Assembly: GCA_014284505.1 (NCBI GenBank)
Contig: JAAFYY010000001.1
Location: forward strand, 2,976,001 to 3,040,000
From: Streptacidiphilus sp. 4-A2
Lineage (GTDB): Bacteria > Actinomycetota > Actinomycetes > Streptomycetales > Streptomycetaceae
DNA length: 64,000 bases
Direction of reading: 5' to 3'
Numbering within the stretch: the first letter of the stretch is position 1; the number at the start of each line of letters is the position of its first letter. Shown in pieces: positions 10,101 through 27,576 of the stretch. Made by a program: the position numbers and the translations under genes. The notes under the pieces were generated by a model. It was not told where the DNA came from. It did not search any database and saw nothing but the letters and a program-made list of their open reading frames with translations.

Positions 10101-11986
10101 CCGCTGCCCTCTGCTCCGGTCGGGGAGCCCGCACCGGCCGCCGACCGCACCGCCCTGCTCGGCGGCGACGACCTGGCGCCGGGCAGCGGTACGCCCCGGT
10201 ACGCCGGTCTCGCGGAGCTGGTCGCCGCCGTCGCGACCGGCACCCCGGCGCCGGACACCGTGCTGCTCCCCTGCCTCCCGCTCTCCGGGGCCCTGGCCGG
10301 GCCGGGGTGGTCGAGGCGGTCCATGCGGCGGCCCGACGGGCACTGGAGGCCGTGCAGGGCTGGTTGGCGGAGGAGCGGCTCGCCTCCTCCCGGCTGGTGC
10401 TGGTGACCCGCGCGCGGTGGCGGCCGGTCCCGGCGAGGCGGTCAGCGACCTGGTCCACGCGTCGCTGTGGGGCCTGGTACGGTCCGCGCAGTCGGAGAAC
10501 CCGGCCGCCTGGTGCTGGCCGACCTGGACGGCGGCGCGGACGCGTACTCCGCACTGATCCGGGCGCTCGCCTCCTCGGAGACTCAACTCGCCGTCCGCTC
10601 CGGCCGGGCGTCCGCCGCCAGGCTGGCCGTGGCCGAGCCCGGCAACGGCAACAGCGCCGACGACGACGGCCGGCGCGCCCTCGACGGCACCGGCACGGTG
10701 ATGGTCACCGGTGGCACGGGCCTGCTCGGCGGCCTGCTCGCCCGGCACCTGGTCACCGAGTACGGGGTGCGGCACCTGCTGCTGCTCAGCCGCCGCGGCC
10801 CCGCCGCCGAAGGCGCAGCCGAACTCCACGCCCAACTCACCGCCCTGGGCGCCGAAGTCACCATCACCGCCTGCGACGCCGCCGACCGCGACGCCCTCGC
10901 CACCACCCCACCGCCATCCCCACCGAACACCCACTCACCGGCGTCATCCACGCCGCAGGCACCTCGACGACGGCATCCTCACCTCACTCACCCCCAACGA
11001 CTCGCCGCCGTCATGCGCCCCAAAGTCGACGCCGCCTGGAACCTCCACGAACTCACCCGCGAAACCAAACCCGCCCTGTTCATCCTGTTCTCGTCGGCCG
11101 CCGGGGTACTCGGCCAGGCCGGGCAGGCGAGTTACTCCGCAGCGAACGCCTTCCTGGACGCCCTCGCGACTCACCGGCACGCCCAGGGCCTGTCCGGCCT
11201 CGCCCTCGCCTGGGGCCTGTGGGCGGAAGCCGGCGGGATGACCCGGCACCTGGACGAGGCCGATCTGCACCGGCTCAGCCGCACCGGCCTGTCCCCGATG
11301 CCGTCCGAACAGGGACTCAAGCTGTTCGACGCCGCCTTGGACGCCGGCCGGGCGGTGCTGGTGCCTGCCAGGCTGGACACCCAGGCCCTGCGCGCGCAGT
11401 CCGCGCTGCCGCCGCTGCTGCGCGGGCTGATCCGGACGCAACCGCGCCAGGTCGCCTCCACCGCCGGTGAATTGACGATCAGTCAGAAGATCGTGGAACT
11501 GCCGCCTGCCGAACGGGCCGGGCTCTGTTCGACCTGGTCCGCGGCCAGGTCGCGGCGGTCCTCGGCTATGCGGAACCTAGCCGGGTCGACACCGAACGCG
11601 GCTTCCTGGAACTCGGCTTCGACTCCCTCACCGCGCTCGAACTGCGCAACCGGCTCGGCACCGACGCCGGGCAGCGCCTGCCTGCCACGCTCATCTTCGA
11701 TCATCCCACTCCGGCCGCGGTCGCCCGCTTCCTGGAGACCGCGCTCTTCCCCTCGGCCGAAGCCCCCTCGGAAGCCGGGGCCGAACCCGACGAGGCGGAG
11801 TTCCACCGCGCCCTCGCCGCGATCCCGCTGGCCCGCTTCCGGGAAGCCGGGCTGGTGCGGACCCTGCTGCAACTCGCCGAATCCGTCGACGAGCCCCCTG
11901 TCGCGGCCGAGGCCGAGGACCACGGCGGTGCGCTGGACACGATGGACCTGGACGACCTGATCCGGGTCGCCCTCGGTGACAACTGA
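4141..11986 (+). CDS. pieA1: Piericidin-type PKS, loading module + module 1 (many frame breaks)
   Basis: Approximate domains: KS remnant 4189-4790, loading AT 5132-6160, loading ACP 6280-6500 ([10 protein letters not shown]), KS1 6559-7835 ([20 protein letters not shown]), AT1 8143-9183 (GHSQGE and YASHS, methylmalonyl type), DH1 9232-10040 ([10 protein letters not shown] and [10 protein letters not shown]), KR1 10070-11400 ([12 protein letters not shown], catalytic Tyr in ASYSAANAF), ACP1 11520-11740 ([11 protein letters not shown]). An acidic helical C-terminal docking tail ends in [11 protein letters not shown]. Module 1 adds C11(methyl)-C10 of piericidin and makes the C11=C12 double bond. 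KR1 is B-type by its LDD motif. More than a dozen single-base frame breaks occur, for example near 4805, 4965, 5779, 5900, 7322, 7850, 9490, 10035, 10910 and 11525. The gene name rests on architecture. Confidence 0.85.
4189..4790 (+). other. Vestigial KS-like domain of the loading module
   Basis: About 200 residues align without gaps to the middle of a ketosynthase: [14 protein letters not shown] corresponds to [14 protein letters not shown], and [17 protein letters not shown] to [17 protein letters not shown]. The active-site Cys aligns with Gln, as in decarboxylating KSQ domains, but the flanking DTA and SSS residues are lost. The C-terminal half with the HGTGT and KSNIGH histidines is absent. 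Normal KS domains in this cluster span about 420 residues. It is probably structural or dead. Confidence 0.75.
5132..6160 (+). other. Loading acyltransferase, predicted acetyl-CoA type
   Basis: The domain has [10 protein letters not shown] and the nucleophile motif GASLGE, with Ser kept but the preceding His changed to Ala. The conserved Arg that binds the extender carboxylate (AALRSQAL in the extender ATs here) is Trp (VVALWSRGQ). Arg-to-Trp at this site is known from loading ATs that take unbranched monocarboxylic acyl-CoAs. This fits an acetate starter giving C12-C13 of piericidin. Two frame breaks, near 5779 and 5900, interrupt it. Confidence 0.75.
8155..8470 (+). repeat. AT-core segment present in five near-identical copies
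   Basis: The stretch encoding [20 protein letters not shown] through [10 protein letters not shown] recurs almost base for base at about 13715-14030 (M2), 18410-18715 (M3), 29280-29585 (M5) and 41405-41715 (M7). Modules 1 and 3 also share near-identical DH DNA (about 9290-9600 and 19540-19870) and KR DNA (about 10735-11060 and 20995-21320). This points to recent duplication or gene conversion. Confidence 0.85.
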
Positions 11987-12017
11987 CCGCCCATTCACAG
12001 AGGTTCGGAGTATTTCG

Positions 12018-15000
12018 ATGACCGCGTCGAGTGAAGAAGTCGTCAAGGCGCTGCGGGCCTCGCTCAAGGAGGCCGAGCTGCTGCGGCAGCGGAACCGCGC
12101 GCTGACTGCGGCGGCGTCCGAGCCGATCGCCATCACGGGTATGGCATGCCGCTACCCGGGAGGCGTCAACTCCCCGGAAGAGCTCTGGCAGTTGGTTGCG
12201 AGCGGGCGCGATGCGATCTCCGACTTCCCCGAGGACCGCGGCTGGGATGTGGCGGCGCTCTACGACCCGGACCCCGATGCCGTCGGGAAGACCTACACCC
12301 GGTCCGGCGGGTTCCTGCGCGATGCCGCGCTGTTCGACGCCGACTTCTTCGGCATCAGCCCACGCGAGGCACAGGCGATGCACCCGCACCAGCGGCTGCT
12401 GCTGGAGACCGCCTGGGAAGCCTTCGAACGGGCCGGGATCGACCCGGTCTCGGTCCGCGGCAGCCGGACCGGCGTGTTCGCCGGGGTGATGCACCAGGAC
12501 TACGCCTCCCGGCTGCGCAAGGCCCCCGACGGCCTTGAGGGCTATCTGATGACCGGCAGCCTCGGCAGTGTGGTCTCCGGCCGAATCGCCTACACGCTCG
12601 GCCTGGAAGGCCCAGCGGTGACCGTGGACACCGCGTGCTCGTCCTCGCTGGTGGCGCTGCACCAGGCAGCCCAGGCGCTGCGGCAGGGCGAGTGCTCGAT
12701 GGCCCTCGTCGGCGGTGTCACCGTGATGACCTCACCGGTGGGATTCGTCGAGTTCAGCCGCCAGCGCGCGCTCTCCACCGACGGCCGGTGCAGGTCCTTC
12801 GCCGCCTCGGCGAGCGGTACCGGCTGGGCCGAGGGCGCGGGCGTGCTGCTCCTGGAGCGGCTCTCCGACGCCCGCAGCAACGGGCATCAGGTACTCGCCG
12901 TCGTCCGCGGCTCGGCCGTCAACCAGGACGGAAGCAGTAGCGGCTTCTCCGCGCCGAACGGCCCGGCGCAGCAGCGGGTCATCCGACAGGCGCTGAAGAA
13001 CGCCCAGTTGACCGCCGCCGAGGTCGACGCGGTGGAGGCGCACGGGACGGGAACCAAACTGGGTGACCCGATCGAGGCGCAGGCCCTGCTCGCCACCTAC
13101 GGCCAGCACCGGCCCGCCGAACGCCCGCTCTGGCTCGGCTCGTTGAAGTCCAACATCGGCCACACCCAGGCCGCCGCCGGCGTCGGCGGCATCATCAAGA
13201 TGGTGCTGGCACTGCGCAACGGCGTACTGCCGCGCACCCTGCACGTGGACGAACCCACCCCGCACGTGGACTGGTCCACCGGCGCGGTCTCGCTGCTGAC
13301 CGAACAGCAGGAGTGGCCGGCCGGGGAGCGGCCGCGCCGGGCCGCCGTCTCCTCGTTCGGGATCAGTGGGACCAACGCGCATGTGATCCTGGAGGAGGCG
13401 CCCGCGGAGCAGGCGTCTCCCGTGGCGGCCGCGCCCGCCGTGCCGGTGGTGTCGTGGACGCTCTCCGCCCGCACCGAGCAGGCCCTGCGCGCCCAGGCCG
13501 GGCAACTCGCCGACCACCTGCGCACCCGTCCCGACACCGACCTCCACGCCACCGCCCACACCCTGCGCACCGGCCGCGCCACTCACGACCACCGCGCCGT
13601 CGTCCTGGGCGGTGACGGGAGGAACTCCTCGCCGGGGTAACGGCGTTGGCAGCGGGTACGGCCTCCCCCTCGGTGGTGACCGGGCAACGTGACGGCGCCT
13701 ACGACCGGCCGGTGTTCGTCTTCCCCGGCCAGGGCTCGCAATGGCCCGGCATGGCACGCGAACTCCTGGACACCGCACCGGTCTTCGCCCAGTCCATCGC
13801 CGACTGCGAAGCAGCACTGAGCCCCCACGTCGACTGGTCCCTGACCGGCGTCCTGCGCGAAACACCCGGAGCCCCCGGCCTCGACCGCGTCGACGTCGTC
13901 CAACCCGCCCTGTTCGCCGTCATGGTCTCCCTCGCCCGCCTGTGGCAGTCACTCGGTGTCCAGCCCAGTGCCGTCATCGGCCACTCCCAGGGCGAGATCG
14001 CCGCCGCCGTCGTCGCCGGAGCCCTCACCCTCGACGACGCCGCCCGCATCGCCGCCCTGCGCAGCCAAGCCCTGCACATCATCACCGGCCACGGCGGCAT
14101 GGCCTCCCTTCCCCTCGACGCGGACCGGACGCGGGCCCTGCTCGCCCGCTGGGACGGCCGCCTCCACATCGCCGCCCACAACAGCCCCCACACCACCGTC
14201 ATCGCCGGCGACGCCACCGCCCTCGACGAACTCCTCGAACACCTCACCACCCAGGACATCCGCGCCCGCCGCATCGACGTCGACTACGCCTCACACACCC
14301 CCCACGTCGAAGCCATCAAGGACCACCTCGCCCAAGCCCTCGCCCCGATCACCCCCGCACCGGCGACATCCCCTCTACTCCACCGTCACCGGCACCCCAC
14401 CGACGGCACCCAACTAAACGCCGACTACTGGTACACCAACCTACGACAGCCCGTCCAGCTCACCACAGCCGTCCGAGCCGCACTCAACGACGGACACACC
14501 ACCTACATCGAGTGCAGCCCCCACCCCGTCCTCACCCCGCCCTCGAAGAAACCCTCGACACCACCACCCCACCCTCACCACCGGCACCCTCCGCCGCAAC
14601 GAAGGCAACTGGACCCGGCTCCTCACCTCCGCCGCCCACCTGCACACCCACGGCATCGCCGTCAGCTGGCCCGGCACCGGCAGCGGGACCGCCGCCGATC
14701 TGCCCACCTACCCCTTCCAGCGCCAACGCTTCTGGCTCGACGCCCCCGCGGCCGACTCCTCGGCTGTGGAGCCGGCGCCGTCCGACGGCGCAGACGCCAG
14801 ATTCTGGGCGGCCGTCGAGGACCAGGACGCCGCCGCTCTGGCCGCGGCCCTGAACGTCGAGGACGAGGCTCGGCAGTCGTCGCTGACCTCGCTGCTGCCG
14901 GCCCTGTCGTCCTGGCGCCGACAGAGCCTGGACGAGTCGGCGGTGGACGGCTGGCGCTACCGGATCGCGTGGCACCCGGTGCCCGAGCCCTCGGGCACGC

Positions 15001-18000
15001 CGTTGTCGGGGACGTGGCTGCTGGCTGTCCCGGCGGGTCACCGCGACAGTCCCTGGGTGGCTGGAGCGGTCCGCGCGCTCGGTGACCGGGGAGTTCGGGT
15101 CGTGCCGATGGAACCGACCGGGGCCGACGCGGACCGGACCGTGCTGGCTGCGCTGCTCCGCGAGGCGCTCGCCGACCCGCAGGATGCCGAGCCCATCGAC
15201 CAGCCCGCCGGGGTGCTGTCGTTCCTGGCCCTCGACTCGCAGGCGCACGAACGGCATCCCGCGCTGCCGACCGGGCTGGCGCTGACCCTTGCCCTGGTCC
15301 AGGCAATGAGCGACCTCCAGTGGCAGACGCCGCTGTGGTGCGCCACCCGTGGTGCGGTTTCGACCGGCACGTCCGACGCCCCCGCCGATCCGGTGCAGGC
15401 GCAGATCTGGGGACTGGGCCGCGTCGTCGCGCTGGAGCAGCCGCACCTGTGGGGCGGCCTGGTGGACCTGCCCGTGGACGCGGACGAGCAGGCGTTCGGC
15501 ATGCTCGCCGGGATCCTGGCCGGGTCGTCCGGCGAGGACCAGGTGGCCCTGCGGTCCTCCGGTCCGGTCGCCCGGCGCATGGTGAAAGCTCCGCTGGGCG
15601 CGGCCCGCCCGGTACGCCGTTGGCGGCCGCGGGGCACCGTACTGGTGACCGGCGGTACGGGCAGCCTCGGCCCCCGGCTCGCGCGCTGGCTGGCCGCCAA
15701 CGGCGCCGAGCACCTCGTGCTGGTGAGCCGCTCGGGACCGAACGCCCCCGGCGCGGCCGAGCTGGTGGCCGAACTCGCCGCGCAAGGTGTCCCGGTGGAC
15801 GTGGCCTCCTGCGACGTGGCCGACCGCGGTGCCGTGGCGGAGCTGCTCGCGGAGCTGCGGGACGCCGGGCACACTGTCCGGGCCGTCCTGCACACGGCGG
15901 CCTTCATCGAGCTGACCTCGGTCGTCACCACGACGCTGGAGAGCCTCGGCTCCGTGCTGGCCGCGAAGGTCGACGGCGCCGGGCACCTCGCCGAACTGCT
16001 CGACCCCGAGGAGCTGGACGCCTTCGTCCTCTTCTCCTCCATCGCCGCCTTCTGGGGCAGCGGGGACCATGCGGCCTACGCGGCGGCGAACGCCGCCCTG
16101 GACGCGCTGGCCGAGACCGGCCGGGCCCGCGGTCTGCCGATGACATCCGTGGCCTGGGCGTCTGGGAGGACGCCATGAACACCTGGAAGAACCTCGGCGA
16201 CCTCGACGTCGACCGGACCAGGCAGCGCGTCCAGCGGCAGGGCCTGCCGCTGATGCGGCCCGAGCTGGCCATCGCCGCCCTCCAGCAGGCGCTGGACCAC
16301 GACGACACGTTCGTGGCCGTGGCCGAGATCGACTGGGAACGTTTCGTCCCGCTGTTCACTTCGCTGCGCCCCAGCCCGCTGCTCGCCGAACTGCCGGACG
16401 CCAGGCGGATTCTGGAGCGGACCAAGCTCCGTTCCGACACCCCCGGCACCGACGTGCAGAGCGAACTGCAAGGCCGTCTGGCGGGGTTGTCCGACGGCGA
16501 CCAGCTACGGCTGCTGGCCGATCTCGTCGCCCAGCACGCGGTCGCCGTCCTCGGCCACGCCACGACCGAGGCGATCCGTCCCGAACGGGCCTTCAAGGAA
16601 CTGGGATTCGACTCGCTCACGGCCGTCGAACTGCGCAACCGGCTGGCGACCGCCACCGGCCTGCGGCTGCCCGCGACGCTGATCTTCGACTACCCGACCC
16701 CGGCCGCCCTGGCGGCCCAACTGCACGCGCAGGCCGTGCCTTCGGGGACGGCCACGGCCACGGCCGCCGCGCCCCGCCTCCCGCCGACGCGGAGCCGGCG
16801 GCGCAGGACGACGCGATCGCCATCGTCGGCATGGGCTGCCGCCTCCCCGGCGGCATCGCCTCCCCGAGGACCTCTGGCGGCTGCTCGCGGCCGGCGGGAC
16901 GCTGTCTCGAACGTCCCCGCCCAGCGCGGCTGGAGCCCGGACGGGCAGCTCGGCGCCCACCCCGACGACCACCGTCCGGCGTACCAGGGCGGCTTCGTCG
17001 AGGACGTCGACCTGTTCGACGCCGACTTCTTCGGGATCAGCCCGCGTGAGGCGCTGGCGATGGACCCGCAGCAGCGGCTGCTGCTGGAGACCTCCTGGAG
17101 GCCTTCGAGCGGGCCGGCATCGATCTGACCGCGCTGCGCCGGCAGCCAGGTCGCGCGCCTTCATCGGCGCCATGTCGCACGGGTACGGTGTCCAGTCGAG
17201 CCAGGCGGCCGCGGCCGTCCAGGACTACGTCATCACCGGTGGCATCACCAGCGTCATCTCGGGCCGGATCTGCTACGCCTTCGGCCTGAGGGTCCGGCGA
17301 TCACGGTGGACACCGCCTGCTCCTCCTCACTGGTGGCCCTGCACCTGGCCGTTCAGTCGCTGCGCCGCGGCGAGTCCACCATGGCCCTGGCCGGCGGCGC
17401 TGTGGTGATGCCCACGCCGGAGGCCTTCATCGGCTTCAGCCGGATGGGCGCACTGTCCGAGAGCAGCCGCTGCAAGGCGTTCGCCGACGGCGCGGACGGC
17501 TTCGGCCTGGCCGAAGGCGTCGGTGTGGTACTGCTGGAGCGGCTGTCCGACGCACAGCGCAACAACCACCCCGTCCTCGCAGTCGTCCGCGGCACCGCCG
17601 TCAACCAGGACGGTGCCAGCAACGGACTCGCCGCCCCCAACGGCCCCTCACAACAACGAGTCATCCGCCAGGCCCTCGCCGACGCACGGCTCGCCGGGCA
17701 CCAGATCGACGCCGTCGAAGCCCATGGCACCGGCACCAGGCTGGGCGACCCGATCGAAGCCCAGGCCCTGCTCGCCACCTACGGCCAGGACCGGCCCGCC
17801 GAACAGCCGCTGTGGCTCGGCGCACTGAAGTCCAACATCGGCCACACCCAGGCGGCGGCAGGCGTCGCGGGTGTCATCAAGATGGTGCTGGCCATGCAAC
17901 ACGAACAGCTGCCGCGCACCCTGCACGTCGACGAACCCACCCCGCACGTCGACTGGTCCACCGGCGCGGTACAACTGCTGACCGAGGAACAGCACTGGCC

Positions 18001-21000
18001 CCGCCACCAGGACCGCGCCCGCCGCGCCGGAGTGTCCGCCTTCGGCATCAGCGGCACCAACGCACACGTCATCCTCGAAGAGGCACCCGCAGCGAGCACC
18101 CGGACGCGGAACCCGCCGAACCGTCGAACCCGCTCAGCCGGTGGTGTCGTGGCCGCTCTCCGCCCGCACCGAGCAGGCCCTGCGTGCCCAGGCCGGGCAA
18201 CTCGCCGACCACCTGCGCACCCGTCCCGACACCGACCTCCACGCCACCGCCCACACCCTGCGCACCGGCCGCGCCGGCCACGACCACCGCGCGGTGGCCA
18301 TCGGCGCCGACCGGGACGAACTCCTGTCCGCAGTAGCCGCGTTGGCAGGGGCGAGGCCTCCCCGGCGTGGTCACCGGCACCGCCCTCGGCGACAACCGCA
18401 CCGTCTTCGTCTTCCCCGGCCAGGCTCGCAATGGCCCGGCATGGGCCGCGAACTCCTGGACACCGCACCGGTCTTCGCCCAGTCCATCGCCGACTGCGAA
18501 GCAGCACTGAGCCCCCACGTCGACTGGTCCCTGACCGACGTCCTGCGCGAAACACCCGGAGCCCCCGGCCTCGACCGCGTCGACGTCGTCCAACCCGCCC
18601 TGTTCGCCGTCATGGTCTCCCTCGCCCGCCTCTGGCAGTCCCACGGCATCCACCCCACCGCCGTCATCGGCCACTCCCAGGGCGAAATCGCCGCAGCTCA
18701 CATCGCCGGAGCCCTCACCTCGACGACGCCGCCCGCATCGCCGCCCTGCGCAGCCAAGCCCTGCACGCCATCACCGGCCACGGCGGCATGGCCTCCCTAC
18801 GCCTCGACGCCGACCAGACCCACGCCCTGCTCGAACCCTGGAACAACCGCCTCCACATCGCCGCCCACAACAGCCCCACACCACCGTCATCGCCGGCGAC
18901 GCCACCGCCCTCGACGAACTCCTCGAACACCTCACCACCCAGGACATCCGCGCCCGCCGCATCGACGTCGACTACGCCTCACACACCCCCACGTCGAGCG
19001 GATCCGCGAGCAGATCCTCGCCGACCTCGCCCCGATCACCCCCCGCGCCGGCGACATCCCCTTCTACTCCACCGTCACCGGCGCCCCCATCGACACCGCC
19101 CAGCTCGACGCCGACTACTGGTACACCAACCTGCGCAAACCGTGCAACTCACCAAGCAGTCCGCAACGCACTTGACGACGGACACACCACCTACATCGAG
19201 TGCAGCCCCCACCCCGTCCTCACCCCCGCCCTCGAAGAAACCCTCGACACCCCCGGCCCTCATCACCGGCACCCTCCGCCGCAACGAAGACAACGGACCC
19301 AGCTCCACACCGCCCTCGCCACCGCCTGGACCCACGGCGCCCCGTCACCTGGCCCACCACCGGAGCCGACACCGACCCCGGCGACCTGCCCACCTACCCC
19401 TTCCAGCGCCAACGCTTCTGGCTCGACGCCCCACCACCACCAGCGACGTACGCACCGCCGGACTCGACCACCACCACCCCCTGCTCGCCGCTGCTCGCCG
19501 CCGGCACCACCCTCGCCAACGACGACAACCCTCTTCACCACCCGACTCTCCCTCCACACCCACCCCTGGCTCGCCGACCACACCGTCTGGGGAACCACCA
19601 TCATCCCCGGAACCGCCTTCGTCGAACTCGCCCTCCACGCCGCCCACCAACTCCACCACCCACACCTCGAAGAACTCACCCTCCACACCCCACTCACCCT
19701 CCCCCCACACCAACCCATCCGCCTCCAAATCCACATCAACACCCCGACACCACCGGACGACGCCCCCTCACCATCCACTCCACCCCGACACCACCGACAC
19801 CACCGACACCAACCAACCCCCCACCTGGACCTGCCACGCCACCGGCACCCTCACCACCGACACACCCGACGCCGGATGGGCTCCCGGGCCGGTATGGCCG
19901 CCGGCCGGCGCGGTCCCGGTCGCCGTCGACGGCCTGTACGAACGGCTGGCGGGGACGGCCTCGCGTACGCCCGGCCTTCCAGGGGCTGCGCGCGCCTGGC
20001 TGGGCGAGGAGGTCTTCGCGGAGGTCCGGCTGCCGCAGGAGCAGCACGCCGACGCGACGGTTCGGCCTGCACCCCGCTCTGCTGGACGCCGCCTGCACAC
20101 CACTCTGCTCGAAGGCGCGGAAAGGGTGGTGCTGCCGTTCTCCTGGACGGGTGTCACCCTGCATGCCACCGGCGCCACCGCGCTGCGCGTCCGGCTGACA
20201 CCGACCGGGCCGGACGAGATGGCTGTCGCCGTGGCCGACCTGGCCGGCGAACCGGTGGCCTCGGTCACCTCACTGGCGGTGCGCCAGGTGAACCGGGAAC
20301 AGCTGGGGGGCCTCCGCCTCGGTCTCGGCAGGCTCGCTGTTCGCGTCGACTGGACCCGGCCCGCGTCGGATCCGGTGCTCCGGTGGTCAGGTGTGCCGTG
20401 CTGGGCGCGACGTCTGGGGGCCGCCGCGGTGCTCGGGAGGGGTCGAGGTCGAGGTGTCGGCCCTTGCGGCGCTGCCGGAGCTCGCCGACGCGCTCGGCGC
20501 GGGGGCCCGCTCCCGCAGGCGGTGGTCGTGCCGTGGCCGGCCCGCTCCGGGAGCAGGCATGCCGTGCGGAGTCCGCCCACGCCTCGGTGGAGCAGGCGTT
20601 GGAGCTGCTCCAGGCCTGGGTGGCCGACGACCGCTTCGGTGCGGCCCGGCTGGTTGCTGTGACCCGCGACGCCATGAGTGTCCCGGGCCGGCCCGAGGGG
20701 CCGGACGGCGCGGTGGATCCGTCGGCAGCTGCGGTCTGGGGCGCGGTGCGCTCCGCGCAGGCCGAGCACCCGGACCGGTTCGTGCTGGTCGACCTGGACG
20801 ACGAGGCGGTCTCCGGCCGCGTGCTGGCGACCGCTCTTGCCGGAGCGGAGCCGCAGTACGCCGTCCGGCCGGGCGGCTGCTGGTGCCGCGGCGGCGAGGG
20901 TGCGCGGCGCCGAGGGCACCGGCGCGCAGCAGCCGTCCCCGGAGGGCACCGTGCTGGTCACCGGCGCACCGGCACGCTGGGTGCGCTGGTGGCCCGGCAC

Positions 21001-22248
21001 CTGGTCACCGAGTACGGGGTGCGGCACCTGCTGCTGCTCAGCCGCCGCGGCCCCGCCGCCGAAGGCGCAGCCGAACTCCACGCCCAACTCACCGCCCTGG
21101 GCGCCGAAGTCACCATCACCGCCTGCGACGCCGCCGACCGCGACGCCCTCTCAGCACCCTCACCGCCATCCCACCGAACACCCACTCACCGGCGTCATCC
21201 ACGCCGCAGCACCCTCGACGACGGCATCCTCACCTCACTTACCCCAACGACTCGCCGCCGTCATGCGCCCCAAAGTCGACGCCGCCTGGAACCTCCACGA
21301 ACTCACCCGCGAAACCAAACCGCCCTGTTCGTCCTGTTCTCGGCGGCGGGTGGCGTGCTGGGCAACCCGGGCCAGGTCAACTACGCGGCGGCCAACGCCT
21401 ATCTGGACGCGCTGGCGGCTCAGCCGACTGCTGGGCCTGCCGGGTCTGTCCGTGGCCTGGGGCCTGTGGTCCGCCGTCAGCGGCATGACGCCGCCCTGGA
21501 CGAGACCGGCTGCGCCGGATGCGCGGCTCCGGGGTGCTGGCGCTGTCCGACGAGGACGGCCTGGCGCTCTTCGACGCCGCACTGGCCCAGGATCACCCCT
21601 GGTCCTGCCGGTCCGGCTGACCTGGCGGGCTGCGGGCCGGTTCCGCGCCGCGTCCGCCGCTGCTGCTGGGCCTGCTCGGCGCCGCCCGCGCCGCGCCGCG
21701 CTCCCGTCGCCAGGACGGTCCGGCGGACGGCCGGCGGCCGCTCCGGTGCTGCACGGCCTGCCGGAGGCCGAACGGCCCACGCGCTGGTGGAACTGGTGGC
21801 TGCCCAGGCCGCCGCGGTGCTCGGTCACTCCTCCTCGGAGGCGGTCTCCCCCGGGCGGGGCTTCCTGGAGGCGGGCTTCGACTCGCTGCGCGCGGTGGAG
21901 CTGCGCACCGGCTGGCCGCGGCCACCGGCCTGCCTGCCCGCCACGCTGGCCTTCGACCACCCACCCCCACGGCGGTCGCCGCGTGATCGGCGAGCAGCTG
22001 GGGCAGGCGGCCCGCCCGACCCGCAGTTTTCGCGCAACTCGACGGCGTGGAAGCCGGACTGCGGGGGATCGCGCGGGCGATCCCGCCCGCGGGCGGCTCG
22101 CCGACCGGCTGCGCGGACTGCTGACACAGCTGGACGCTCCGGTGTCCGCCGCCGAGGAGACCCAACCGGACGGTGGGGAGACGAGTTCGATGACGTCACG
22201 CTCGACGAGATCCTCGACATCGTCGACAGCGAACTGCGGAAGTCCTGA
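12018..22248 (+). CDS. pieA2: Piericidin-type PKS, modules 2 and 3 (many frame breaks)
   Basis: ATG 12018 follows GGAG (12007-12010) and opens a coiled-coil docking helix ([19 protein letters not shown]). Module 2: KS 12120-13400, AT 13712-14740 (GHSQGE, YASHT; methylmalonyl), KR 14950-16180, ACP 16480-16740. There is no DH, so the C10 hydroxyl stays. Module 3: KS 16815-18085, AT 18400-19430 (methylmalonyl), DH 19480-20290 ([10 protein letters not shown]), KR 20340-21600 (LDD, B-type; Tyr in VNYAAAN), ACP 21780-22010 ([11 protein letters not shown]); it makes C7=C8. KR2 lacks LDD and reads WGSGDHAAY before and at the catalytic Tyr, the A2 fingerprint (Trp at -8, His at -3). The tail ends [14 protein letters not shown], a docking helix. 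Module 3 has the densest frame breaks in the window. Confidence 0.85.
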
Positions 22249-22295
22249 CATGGCCGGCCCGGACACGTCCTTGCACAGAGAGGCTCACACCGGAA

Positions 22296-27563
<5,268 letters not shown>

Positions 27564-27576
27564 GAGCAGGCTCAAA

